In this document: piece after piece, positions 45,756 to 54,482 of the stretch
How the letters are laid out: each line of letters begins with the position of its first letter
Position numbering within the stretch: position 1 is the first letter of the stretch
Assembly: GCA_046545575.1 (NCBI GenBank)
Contig: JBKGZM010000003.1
Location: 6,812 to 70,811, forward strand
From: JAGXOF01 sp046545575
GTDB taxonomy: Bacteria; Chloroflexota; Dehalococcoidia; SZUA-161; SpSt-899
Direction of reading: 5' to 3'
DNA: 64,000 nt
Position numbers and translations under genes: made by a program
The notes under the pieces: generated by a model
The model's input: the letters and a program-made list of their open reading frames with translations, nothing else
What the model was told of the DNA's origin: nothing
Databases searched by the model: none

Positions 45756-47279
45756 ATGCTGGCAAAGGTAATCTCCGCTGCGGTTGTAGGTCTTGAGGGG
45801 CAACTCGTAGAGGTAGAGGTTGATATCTCGCCCGGGTTGCCCTCAATGACGATTGTAGGACTCGCCGATACCGCCATCCAGGAATCCCGCGAGAGAGTAA
45901 GGTCGGCAATCCGAAATGCGGGTTACACCTTTCCCGCCAGGAGAATCACAGTCAACATGGCCCCTGCTGACCTCAAGAAAGCTGGCCCGGTCTACGACCT
46001 GTCCATCGCCGTGGGTATCCTGCTCAGCTCGGAGCAGGTTTCTTTTGATACCTCGAATGCTCTTTTCGTCGGCGAACTCTCACTGGATGGTAGCCTTCAC
46101 CACACGCAGGGAGTCCTCTCGATGGTATCTCTGGCAAAGGAGAAGGGACTATCCCCGGTGTTCATCCCCGCTGTAAATGCCAAGGAAGCCGCCATGGTTC
46201 AGGGTGTAACAGTTATTCCTGTGGAGTCACTAACACAACTTGTGGATCATATGCGAGGAGAGGCATCAATACCCGAATATGTACTTGAGGAAAATCCGTT
46301 CGAGGCGGTGGGGTTGGAAGATGGGGTAATAGATATGGCTCACATAAAGGGGCAGGAGCATGCCAAAAGGGCCCTTGAAGTAGCTGCTGCTGGCGGCCAT
46401 AATATGGTCATGAGTGGGCCCCCTGGCGGGGGCAAGACGCTTCTGGCACGGTCCCTGCCATCTATTCTCCCTCAGATAACAGCCGATGAGGCCCTGGAAG
46501 TTACCAAGATATACAGTGTGAGTGGACTTCTCCCCACTGATACGCCTTTGATAACCCAGCGGCCCTTCCGGTCGCCACACTACACAGTCTCCTATGCCGG
46601 ACTTGTCGGAGGTGGACGCTCACCGAAACCGGGTGAGATTAGCCTCAGCCATCATGGTGTTCTATTCCTTGATGAGCTGCCGGAGTTCGGTCACTCGATA
46701 TTGGAAGTTCTACGCCAGCCCCTGGAGGACAGAGCAGTATCGATAACGCGTGCTCAAGGGAGTATTTCCTATCCGGCCAATTTCATGCTGGTTGGCGCTA
46801 TGAACCCCTGCCCGTGCGGATATTATGGCGACCCGGTAAAACAATGTACATGTTCATCGACAGAGGTCGCTCGCTATCAGAAGCGAATAAGCGGTCCCTT
46901 GCTTGACCGCATCGACGTGTTCATCGAAGTGCCGCGAATCGAATATGAGAAGCTCACCGATGAGCGACTGGGAGAATCCTCAGAAGCCATCAGGGCAAGG
47001 GTAGATGCTGCTCGCTCCATTCAGCATCAGAGATTCGAGGGCACCAGGCTCACCTGTAATGCCGACATGACACCGGTGGAGATCCGCGAATTCTGCCGGA
47101 CGGACCCTGCTGCACAGAGCCTTCTCCAGGCGGCAGTGCAGCAGCTCTCACTTTCAGCACGCTCATTTCACCGTCTCCTCAAACTGGCACGGACAATTGC
47201 CGACCTCGACGGCACTGACGGGATTACCTCCACACACGTGGCCGAGGCGTTACAGTACCGGCCGAGAAATCAGGCATAA
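45756..47279 (+). CDS. YifB/ComM-like Mg-chelatase family AAA+ ATPase
   Basis: 507 residues, usual for the family. An N-terminal Lon-type S16-like domain (about 20-145), then the AAA+ module with Walker A GPPGGGKTLLARS (near 221-233), Walker B LFLDELPEF, MNPCPCGYYGDP, and a C-terminal Mg-chelatase winged segment. In Gram-negatives ComM is a helicase that aids branch migration during natural transformation; here the role is inferred. No ribosome site is visible before ATG 45756. Confidence 0.93.
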   Translation: MLAKVISAAVVGLEGQLVEVEVDISPGLPSMTIVGLADTAIQESRERVRSAIRNAGYTFPARRITVNMAPADLKKAGPVYDLSIAVGILLSSEQVSFDTSNALFVGELSLDGSLHHTQGVLSMVSLAKEKGLSPVFIPAVNAKEAAMVQGVTVIPVESLTQLVDHMRGEASIPEYVLEENPFEAVGLEDGVIDMAHIKGQEHAKRALEVAAAGGHNMVMSGPPGGGKTLLARSLPSILPQITADEALEVTKIYSVSGLLPTDTPLITQRPFRSPHYTVSYAGLVGGGRSPKPGEISLSHHGVLFLDELPEFGHSILEVLRQPLEDRAVSITRAQGSISYPANFMLVGAMNPCPCGYYGDPVKQCTCSSTEVARYQKRISGPLLDRIDVFIEVPRIEYEKLTDERLGESSEAIRARVDAARSIQHQRFEGTRLTCNADMTPVEIREFCRTDPAAQSLLQAAVQQLSLSARSFHRLLKLARTIADLDGTDGITSTHVAEALQYRPRNQA

Positions 47280-47282
47280 TTA

Positions 47283-47332
47283 AGAATCCGCTCCGGAGGA
47301 TAAATTGAGCGATACTAAACAAAGGATTCTTG
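47283..47332 (+). repeat. Inverted repeat between comM-like gene and mtnP
   Basis: AAGAATCC (47283-47290) and GGATTCTT (47325-47332) form a perfect 8-bp repeat with a 34-nt loop that contains CTCCGGAG. It begins 4 nt after the comM-like stop and ends just before a TAAAAT (47335-47340), the possible -10 of mtnP. It may be a leader structure, a weak terminator or chance. Confidence 0.3.
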
Positions 47333-47357
47333 CTAAAATATAAAAGGAAGGGGAAAC

Positions 47358-48224
47358 ATGGCAGAAGCTAAAATCGGGGTTATTGGAGGAACAGGACTAT
47401 ATCAGATTGAGGGAATGGAGGACATCGAAGAGGTCAACGTAGATACCCCCTTCGGTTCTCCCAGCGATTCACTCATCCTCGGCACAATCGAGGGAACAAG
47501 GATTGCTTTTCTTCCTCGACATGGACGGGGGCACAGAGTTAGTCCTACGGAAGTCCCATCTCGGGCTAACATCTATGCGCTGAAATCCATGGGAGTGGAA
47601 TGGATCATCGCCATCAACTCGGCCGGAAGCTTCCGGGAGGAAATAGAGCCCCACCACCTTGTTATCCCCGACCAGATAATAGACCGCACGAGAAACAGGG
47701 TTAACACCTTCTTCGGCGGCGGATTGGTAGTTCATCTCCCATTCGCCGACCCATTCTGCCCGGTCCTGAGCCAGATTCTCTACCAGTCAGCAAGGGACGC
47801 CGGGGCCGTGGTCCACAAAGGCGGCACGTTCGTCGCAATGGAAGGACCCCAGTTCTCCACCAAGGCTGAGTCCAAACTCTACCGCTCCTGGGGTGCAGAC
47901 ATAATCGGAATGACGGTTCTCCCCGAAGCCAAGCTGGCAAGGGAAGCTGAGATATGCTATGCGAGTGTAGCCTGTGTCACCGACTACGATTCCTGGCATG
48001 AGGACCTCGGGACAGTTAGAATTGAAAGCGTGCTGGACATTCTCGCCAAGAATGTCGAGATATCCAAGAGTATAATCAAGACGGCCGCATCCCGTATTCC
48101 TTCAGAACGCACAGACTGCGATTGTGCCAGCGCACTTGAGACAGCGATAGTAACTGCCCCGGAGCTTGTCCCGGAGCAAATGAAAAAAGACCTGAACCTG
48201 CTGATCGGCAAATACATCCAATGA
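47358..48224 (+). CDS. mtnP: S-methyl-5'-thioadenosine phosphorylase
   Basis: Cleaves methylthioadenosine to adenine and methylthioribose 1-phosphate. 288 residues; GGTGLYQIEG (10-19), RHGRGHRVSPTEVPSRANI (near 53), MEGPQFSTKAES (near 163), DYDSWHE. The product is the substrate of the MtnA encoded at 31493. ATG 47358 follows AAGGAAGGGG. It overlaps the following methionine synthase gene by 4 nt. Confidence 0.95.
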   Translation: MAEAKIGVIGGTGLYQIEGMEDIEEVNVDTPFGSPSDSLILGTIEGTRIAFLPRHGRGHRVSPTEVPSRANIYALKSMGVEWIIAINSAGSFREEIEPHHLVIPDQIIDRTRNRVNTFFGGGLVVHLPFADPFCPVLSQILYQSARDAGAVVHKGGTFVAMEGPQFSTKAESKLYRSWGADIIGMTVLPEAKLAREAEICYASVACVTDYDSWHEDLGTVRIESVLDILAKNVEISKSIIKTAASRIPSERTDCDCASALETAIVTAPELVPEQMKKDLNLLIGKYIQ

Positions 48225-49270
48225 TAGATAAAAACGAATTCAAACCAGGAGGCCTGCCTACTGCTATCGGCAGCATGCCCCATACAGACCCCGAGGCAGC
48301 GCTTTCTCTTATCCTGGATACCTTGCCAGATTTACCCGTGTGGCCACAGCTCCCTCAGCGATCACACCTTGAAAACATGTATGTCCAGTACAGCGAGGGG
48401 CTCCCCGGTGTGGTTCTGACAGATCAGAAAATCTACATCGACCGCTCAGCCGATATCTTCACTTCCAGGGAAATGGAAGACCTTTACACCGCATATATGG
48501 AAAATAAGGGCGATGATTACGCTATCAGCCCTGAGTATGCGGCAGGACTAAGGCTTTTCCTCGAACGGAAACTGGACTCGGCTCTTGCCGTCAAAGGCCA
48601 GGTAACCGGGCCAATCAGTTTCGGGCTGGTAGTCACCGACCAGGAACGCCGCCCTACGCTCTACGATGAGGTCCTTGCCGATGCAATAGCCAAGCATCTG
48701 AGATTGAAAGCCGTCTGGCAGGAAAGCGAACTCGCCAGGGTATCGCCCAATACTATCATATTTCTCGATGAACCTTATCTCGCCTCACTGGGATCGGCCT
48801 TTGTAGCCCTTTCATCCGATATGGTGGTCAACCTGACCAATGAAGCGCTTGGCGGCATCAGCGGACTCAAGGGCATGCACTGTTGCGGAAACACGGACTG
48901 GTCCGTGTTGATGAGCACCGACATCGATATCCTCAGCTTCGATGCTTACAACTACGGACACTCGCTGACACTGTACCCGGACGCAGTCCAGGCCTTTCTC
49001 GACCGAGGCGGCGTGATCGCCTGGGGCATTGTGCCCAATGAAGAGTCCCCTCTTGATGAGGAAACCACGGATTCCCTCATCAAGAAGCTCGATAACCTTA
49101 TGAGTTTGCTTTCGGATAAGGGCGTTCGGTATGATATACTGTTAGAGCGTTGTCTTATTACCCCGTCCTGCGGATTGGGATCATCTTCCCCGGAGACCGC
49201 GGCCAAAGCACTCCAGTTAACAGCCGAAGTTTCCAGGGAATTCAGGCGCTCACACGATCTTGAGAAGTAG
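48221..49270 (+). CDS. Core-type methionine synthase (MetE-like, lacks N-terminal half)
   Basis: 349 residues, about half of classical MetE and matching the core-MetE group known from Dehalococcoides and archaea, which takes a methyl group from a methyl-cobamide rather than folate. Candidate zinc ligands are visible: H220-C-C222 in GMHCCGNTDW and C317 in PSCGLGSSSPE (equivalent to HxC and DCGL of MetE). The N-terminal TAIGSMPHTDPEAAL is typical of the group. Coupled to mtnP by ATGA; with ahcY nearby it completes methyl-cycle recycling. Confidence 0.85.
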   Translation: MIDKNEFKPGGLPTAIGSMPHTDPEAALSLILDTLPDLPVWPQLPQRSHLENMYVQYSEGLPGVVLTDQKIYIDRSADIFTSREMEDLYTAYMENKGDDYAISPEYAAGLRLFLERKLDSALAVKGQVTGPISFGLVVTDQERRPTLYDEVLADAIAKHLRLKAVWQESELARVSPNTIIFLDEPYLASLGSAFVALSSDMVVNLTNEALGGISGLKGMHCCGNTDWSVLMSTDIDILSFDAYNYGHSLTLYPDAVQAFLDRGGVIAWGIVPNEESPLDEETTDSLIKKLDNLMSLLSDKGVRYDILLERCLITPSCGLGSSSPETAAKALQLTAEVSREFRRSHDLEK

Positions 49271-49313
49271 AAAAGCAATCTATTTGCAATTCTGAGGAAG
49301 GCGGATACCTGTC

Positions 49314-49421
49314 ATGAATAAAGCCAAGAAAGATGCTTGGAGAAAGCATCGCCAGAAGAGGAAGAAGCTTAAAGAAAAACAGAAGGCCGAGCAGGCTACC
49401 ACAGCGCAAGGCGAGGGATAG
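49314..49421 (+). CDS. Very small basic protein (35 residues)
   Basis: ATG 49314 to TAG 49421. The peptide begins MNKAKKDAWRKHRQKRKK and is followed by an Ala/Gln/Gly tail; nearly half of its first 25 residues are Lys or Arg. GAGGAAGG stands 12 nt upstream. It ends 4 nt before the next start, so it fits neatly into the operon. Composition suggests an RNA- or ribosome-binding peptide; no family recognised. Confidence 0.55.
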   Translation: MNKAKKDAWRKHRQKRKKLKEKQKAEQATTAQGEG

Positions 49422-49425
49422 TTAA

Positions 49426-50454
49426 ATGGCTCAGCTTCCGCCACTGATACAGGCGCTCCTCAATGAAGAAACCTATCCGGAGAAGCCCGAGCGCGTCGAT
49501 CTGGTTCAGACTCAGATGTCCTTCGTCTTCCTCCTTGGCAAACTTGTCTATAAGATCAAGAAACCCGTGAATTTCGGTTTTCTCGATTTCAGCACCCTGG
49601 AAAAACGCCACCATTATTGCCAGCAGGAGGTGATGCTCAACAGACGCCTCAATCCGGAGATGTACCTCGGCGTTGTTGAGATATCACAGAATGGGGATGA
49701 TTTTTCAATGGATGGATCTGGGGAGATCGTTGAATACGCCGTCAAGATGCAACAGATTCCCCTTGAACGAACGCTCGACAGGCTCCTTGCCAGGGACGAG
49801 GTAACGCCGGAAATGCTCGACAGGGTAGCACAAAAACTGGTGAATTTCCACCAGCAATCGGAGTCGACCCCGGAAATCTCCAAATACGGGGATGTCACTG
49901 CCATAACCCGGAACACCGATGAGAACTTCTCTCAAACACAGCAATATATAGGCAGGTCTCTGTCGCAGCAAACCTATAACACGATAAAGACATACACGGA
50001 GAATTTCCTGAGAAACGAGGATCAGTTATTTAGGCACAGAGTCGAGGAAGGCAGGATCAAGGACTGCCACGGGGACCTGCACTCAGCACACATCTGCTTC
50101 GGCGAGAAAGTATATATCTTCGATTGTATTGAGTTCAACGACCGCTTCAGGTACTCAGATGTGGCAAGTGAGATTGCATTTCTAGCCATGGACCTCGATT
50201 TCCATGGCCATCCTGACCTGGGCAAACATTTCGTCGATGCCTACGTTAAGGCTTCTGGAGACCAAGAACTATTGCAACTTCTGGACTTCTACAAATGCTA
50301 CCGTGCCTACGTGCGTGGAAAAGTAGAGAGCTTCAAGCTCGATGACCCTCACATTTCAGATGATGAAAAACAAGAGACATTGGGCATTGCCAGTAGATAC
50401 TTCACGCTGGCGGAGTCGTATGCATCAGCATATATCGATGAAAAAGTGAGGTGA
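49426..50454 (+). CDS. Aminoglycoside-phosphotransferase-fold kinase (COG2187 type)
   Basis: 342 residues of the APH/choline-kinase fold. Catalytic loop CHGDLHSAHIC (near 206-216) and metal loop FDCIEFNDRF (near 224-233). In many bacteria this domain is fused to a small P-loop kinase (COG0645); here the two are adjacent genes, 3 nt apart. The substrate is unknown, and resistance is unlikely. Confidence 0.82.
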   Translation: MAQLPPLIQALLNEETYPEKPERVDLVQTQMSFVFLLGKLVYKIKKPVNFGFLDFSTLEKRHHYCQQEVMLNRRLNPEMYLGVVEISQNGDDFSMDGSGEIVEYAVKMQQIPLERTLDRLLARDEVTPEMLDRVAQKLVNFHQQSESTPEISKYGDVTAITRNTDENFSQTQQYIGRSLSQQTYNTIKTYTENFLRNEDQLFRHRVEEGRIKDCHGDLHSAHICFGEKVYIFDCIEFNDRFRYSDVASEIAFLAMDLDFHGHPDLGKHFVDAYVKASGDQELLQLLDFYKCYRAYVRGKVESFKLDDPHISDDEKQETLGIASRYFTLAESYASAYIDEKVR

Positions 50455-50457
50455 CCC

Positions 50458-51060
50458 TTGAGAGAGCCATTTGCCAAATTCATCGAGTCAGAGCTAAGTC
50501 CGGATGCCCTTCTGATCACCTGCGGCCTTCCCGCAAGTTTTAAAACGGAGACAGCGGAAGAGGTCACCAAAATCAAGGGCTACTCCATGATAAGGACTGA
50601 CATCGTCAGACTTGAGGTATTGAAGGGCGAAGACATCTTTGACGAGAAGGTCGCTTCAGACATGGAGAAACGTGAAAAGGTTTACAACGAGGTATTCCGG
50701 CGTGCAGGAGAAACCCTTGCCAAAGGCCAGGGAGTGATCCTCGACGCCACCTTCATTAAGCAATCACTGCGGAGACGGGCCGCTGAGATAGCCGCCATGA
50801 ACAATCGACTATTCGTAATCATGCAGACATCCTCCCCGGAGGAAATCTCCCTTGCCCGCATAAAAAAGCGCACCAGGGAAAACTACGAGTCGAACGCTCT
50901 GACTGAACAGGCGTACATGAATAATAAAGCCAAATTTGAGGAAGTCGACCTTAGCGAGCTGAAGGAGCAGTATCCAAACCTCGATATCCTTCATTTCGTA
51001 GTAGATACCCAATATGACCAACCGGAGTATTGGCACGTCATCGAGGTAAACAGGGGATGA
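50458..51060 (+). CDS. P-loop kinase partner (COG0645 type) with altered Walker A
   Basis: 200 residues, the second half of the usual APH-kinase fusion. The P-loop reads GLPASFKTETAE (23-34) where GxPGSGKST is expected; Lys29-Thr30 remain but Gly before Lys is Phe. VILDATFIK (near 97) fits Walker B. TTG 50458 has GAGGTGA 4 nt upstream. It overlaps the PHP gene by 4 nt. Confidence 0.8.
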   Translation: MREPFAKFIESELSPDALLITCGLPASFKTETAEEVTKIKGYSMIRTDIVRLEVLKGEDIFDEKVASDMEKREKVYNEVFRRAGETLAKGQGVILDATFIKQSLRRRAAEIAAMNNRLFVIMQTSSPEEISLARIKKRTRENYESNALTEQAYMNNKAKFEEVDLSELKEQYPNLDILHFVVDTQYDQPEYWHVIEVNRG

Positions 51061-51935
51061 AAATTGATCTCCATATCCACACCAAAACCTGTTCCGACGG
51101 GGCTCTCCCCATTGAGGAGGTGTTCAAGGAGGCAAAAGCCCGCGGCATTGACTTTATGTCAACTACTGACCATGATTCAATCGAGTGCCAGGATCAAGCC
51201 ATCGAGCTGGCAAAAGAGTACCAGATATCCTATATCACCGGAGTGGAACTGAACGTCACCTTCCAGTACGGAGACGAGTCCGTCTCCCTGGACTTCCTGG
51301 GCTACCAGTATGATAAGGACAATAAAGAGCTCAAGGAGAAGCTTCACAATATCGCGAAGTACAGAGTAAAAAGAGCACGCCGGATCATGGATAATTTAAA
51401 CGCCGAATTCGACAAAGAAGGTCTTCGAAGGTTCACCGACGAGGACATGCAGAAGATACAGGAAAACGTAGAAGGTACATTCGGCAGGCCTCACATTGCT
51501 AATTACCTGATCGAACAGGGTATCGTCAAGGACAAACAGGAGGCTTTCGATAAATACCTGGTTAAGTGCAATGTTCCCAAATATCCACTTTCGCTTGAGG
51601 AAGCGTCGAAATTGATCAGAAACGCCGGCGGCGTCCTCGTCCATGCCCATCCTGCCGATCCCAAGGGAATATCGTTGATTGAGATAACCCGCAATTTACA
51701 CGAGCAAACCAGGATAATCGAAGAACAAATGCTGGACTACATTGATGGAGTTGAATGCTGGCACTCCAGCTACGATGAAAAAATAACTCGACACTACATC
51801 GAATTTGCAAGGAAACACGGACTCCTCGTGACCGGCGGCAGTGACTGCCATCAGAAGCCGATCATTATGGGCACAATGCAAATCCCTGACTGGGTAGCCG
51901 CGCAGTTTAGTGCCCGCCAGAGAAAAACCAGCTAA
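51057..51935 (+). CDS. PHP-domain phosphoesterase
   Basis: 292 residues. Metal ligands of the PHP fold are clear: DLHIHTKTCSDG (4-15), TTDHDSI (near 40), VLVHAHPAD (near 200), and GGSDCHQKP near the C-terminus. Family members hydrolyse phosphoesters such as 3',5'-nucleotide phosphates or histidinol phosphate; the exact substrate is unknown. ATG 51057 overlaps the previous stop; a frame start at 51030 lies within the kinase gene. Confidence 0.87.
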   Translation: MKIDLHIHTKTCSDGALPIEEVFKEAKARGIDFMSTTDHDSIECQDQAIELAKEYQISYITGVELNVTFQYGDESVSLDFLGYQYDKDNKELKEKLHNIAKYRVKRARRIMDNLNAEFDKEGLRRFTDEDMQKIQENVEGTFGRPHIANYLIEQGIVKDKQEAFDKYLVKCNVPKYPLSLEEASKLIRNAGGVLVHAHPADPKGISLIEITRNLHEQTRIIEEQMLDYIDGVECWHSSYDEKITRHYIEFARKHGLLVTGGSDCHQKPIIMGTMQIPDWVAAQFSARQRKTS

Positions 51936-51985
51936 TATCCAACTTAACAGCAAGCGACTAATCAACTATTGACCGAGGGCAAATA

Positions 51986-52915
51986 GTGAGACTGAAACTG
52001 ACGCGTAATCCTTTGGAGAGTCCAGAGGAGAGAGAGTCAACAGACGTTCAAATCAGGAGGCTTACCCACCCTTCAGAGATACTCCTCTATCTTGAGAATG
52101 ACCGTACCTACGCCGCGTCCGGCATCGCGCACCTTGAACCGGAATTGCTGGATGTTTCAAAATGGTTTCTCGCGGCAGACGATGATAGCCTCTCACTATG
52201 TCTAATATCTAAATCTGCCTACGGCGGATCACCAAATTATCTATTGACCATTGGTAATTCTCCTACCCTGGACTACCTCCTGGAATCACAACCTTTACCC
52301 GGCAGAGCATTGATAACATGCAAGCCTCAGCACCTGGACATCATTAAAAGATACTACGAACTCACCTGGTACCGGTTGGTAAAACGCATGGTTGCCACCA
52401 GAGAATCATTCACTGCTGCGACGGAGGAAGCAACCCGGTTGAGACCTCCCCATGCAAGGGCACTCAATCAACTTTATGCACTTCACACCGGACACTATTT
52501 CTCCTCTCACCAAATCCGTCACGGAGTATATTACGGGGTCTGGCGCGATGATAAGCTTGTAGCGGTTGCTGGGACTCACCTCATTTCTCAAAGCTACGGG
52601 GTTGCCCATGTCGGGAATGTCCTCACCCATGCGGCTTACCGCAATCAGGGGTTGGCAACCATCTGCACCAGTGCAGTAACCGACCGCTTGCTCGACTTCT
52701 GTACCGAGGTGGTACTGGATGTCGAGCCACAGAATTTGCCAGCAGCGCGCGCTTACGCCAGTCTTGGCTATCAACATGACTGCCATGTCATCGAGGCTCT
52801 GGGGCGGCGCAAGTGTTTTGTAGATGATATAATACCTAAACTGTGTAAGAAACTCGGACTTGGAACGAAATACAAGGAAAGGATGGAGCTATATGGCGAG
52901 GGCCAAAACCTATGA
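51986..52915 (+). CDS. GNAT-family N-acetyltransferase
   Basis: 309 residues. The C-terminal ~130 form a GNAT domain with the acetyl-CoA loop THAAYRNQGLATICTSAV (about 211-228) and a C-terminal NLPAARAYASLGY. The N-terminal ~150 residues resemble a second, degenerate GNAT fold. Substrate unknown. GTG 51986 follows GAGGGC. Its end overlaps ahcY by 23 nt. Confidence 0.78.
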   Translation: MRLKLTRNPLESPEERESTDVQIRRLTHPSEILLYLENDRTYAASGIAHLEPELLDVSKWFLAADDDSLSLCLISKSAYGGSPNYLLTIGNSPTLDYLLESQPLPGRALITCKPQHLDIIKRYYELTWYRLVKRMVATRESFTAATEEATRLRPPHARALNQLYALHTGHYFSSHQIRHGVYYGVWRDDKLVAVAGTHLISQSYGVAHVGNVLTHAAYRNQGLATICTSAVTDRLLDFCTEVVLDVEPQNLPAARAYASLGYQHDCHVIEALGRRKCFVDDIIPKLCKKLGLGTKYKERMELYGEGQNL

Positions 52916-54158
52916 TATAAAGGAAATATCCCTGGCTGCGGATGGCAATATAAGGATAGACTGGGCATCCCGTGAGATGCCAGTTATTAATTCTATCCGC
53001 GATAGATTCAGCAAGGGAAAACCGCTCAAGGGAGTGAGAGTCGGTGCTTGCTTACATGTAACTACCGAGACAGCTAACCTGGTCTTGGCTCTCCGAGACG
53101 GTGGTGCCGAGGTTTCACTCTGCGCCTCAAATCCCCTGAGCACACAGGATGACGTGGCAGCCGCATTGGTGGAGGATGGTATACCAGTTCATGCTATCAA
53201 GGGCGAAGACAATGAAACATATTACAAGCACATCAATTCCGTGCTGGATACCAATCCCCATGTAACACTGGATGACGGAGCAGACCTTGTGGCAACAATC
53301 CATGGAGAGCGCCAGAAACTAGTCGACAATATATTGGGAGGCAGCGAGGAAACCACCACCGGCGTGATTCGATTGCGGAGTCTTCAAGATACTGGTAAGC
53401 TGCTTTACCCTATAATCGCGGCAAATGATGCCGACACAAAGCATTTCTTCGATAACCGCTACGGCACAGGGCAAAGCACGATTGACGGGATCACGAGAGC
53501 AACGAATATCCTGTGGGCAGGGAAAAAGGTCGTTGTTATCGGATACGGCTGGTGCGGAAGAGGAATCGCCATGAGGGCCAAAGGACTCGGCGCTCGCGTT
53601 ATCGTTAATGAAGTCGACCCCATCAAGGCCCTGGAGGCCGTGATGGATGGCTACGAGGTGATGCCATCGCGTGAATCCGCCAGAGTGGGAGACATTTTCA
53701 TTACGGTGGCAGGGAATAAGAATTGCCTGGACAAGGACCACTTTGAGCTTATGCAGGACGGTGCTATTGTTGCAAATAGTGGCCATTTCAACGTGGAGAT
53801 CAACATACCGGCCCTGGAAAGTCTCTCAAAAGGGAAAAGACGGCTTCGCCCGTTTGTCGATGAGTACGCGATGCCCGACGAAAGAAAAATATTCCTTCTT
53901 GGTGAGGGGCGACTTATCAACCTTGCCGCCGCCGAAGGCCACCCGGCAAGCGTCATGGACATGAGCTTTGCCAACCAGGCGCTCTGTGTAGAATACATGA
54001 CCAGACAAGGCAAGGGGCTGGAGAAGAAGGTTCACTCAGTGCCCAAAGACATCGACCAGGAGGTCGGACGGCTCAAGCTTCTCTCTATGGGCATTCAGAT
54101 CGATACTCTCACCCCTGAACAAAAAGAGTACCTTGAAAGTTGGGAAGTCGGGACATAA
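52893..54158 (+). CDS. ahcY: Adenosylhomocysteinase
   Basis: Hydrolyses S-adenosylhomocysteine to adenosine and homocysteine, feeding the core methionine synthase upstream. 421 residues; GQSTIDGITRATNILWAGK (near 190), NAD loop VVIGYGWCGRGIAMRAKGLG, HPASVMDMSFANQAL at the end. It lacks the internal insertion of the plant/proteobacterial form, so it is the shorter archaeal/thermophile type. ATG 52893 has GGAG 5 nt upstream; an earlier in-frame start lies in the GNAT gene. Confidence 0.96.
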   Translation: MARAKTYDIKEISLAADGNIRIDWASREMPVINSIRDRFSKGKPLKGVRVGACLHVTTETANLVLALRDGGAEVSLCASNPLSTQDDVAAALVEDGIPVHAIKGEDNETYYKHINSVLDTNPHVTLDDGADLVATIHGERQKLVDNILGGSEETTTGVIRLRSLQDTGKLLYPIIAANDADTKHFFDNRYGTGQSTIDGITRATNILWAGKKVVVIGYGWCGRGIAMRAKGLGARVIVNEVDPIKALEAVMDGYEVMPSRESARVGDIFITVAGNKNCLDKDHFELMQDGAIVANSGHFNVEINIPALESLSKGKRRLRPFVDEYAMPDERKIFLLGEGRLINLAAAEGHPASVMDMSFANQALCVEYMTRQGKGLEKKVHSVPKDIDQEVGRLKLLSMGIQIDTLTPEQKEYLESWEVGT

Positions 54159-54177
54159 CCAGACAGGAAGGTGCAAA

Positions 54178-54465
54178 ATGGCACTAAGTCGCGAGGAAGT
54201 AAAGCACATTGCGCTTTTGGCCCGGCTGGGCCTGGATGAAGAGGAAGTGGAGAAATACACTGCTCAACTATCTCACATACTGGAGAACTTCGAGATACTC
54301 CAGGAGGTTGATACAACCGATGTCGAGCCTACCGCGCACATCATGCAGGTAGGGAATGTAGTGCGGGAAGACCAGCCATCTCCTTCACTATCCCAGGAAG
54401 AGGTCCTGGCCAATGCACCACAGAGGGAAGATAATTTCTTCAGAACAAAGCCTGTACTTGAGTAA
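54178..54465 (+). CDS. gatC: Aspartyl/glutamyl-tRNA amidotransferase subunit C
   Basis: 95 residues, usual size. The start MALSREEVKHIALLARLGL is the typical GatC N-terminus. AGGAAGGTG precedes ATG 54178; the longer frame adds 15 unmatched residues. It stabilises the GatA-GatB complex that converts Glu-tRNA(Gln) to Gln-tRNA(Gln). gatB is not in the window. Confidence 0.95.
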   Translation: MALSREEVKHIALLARLGLDEEEVEKYTAQLSHILENFEILQEVDTTDVEPTAHIMQVGNVVREDQPSPSLSQEEVLANAPQREDNFFRTKPVLE

Positions 54466-54482
54466 TCAGCAGGAGGGCATTC

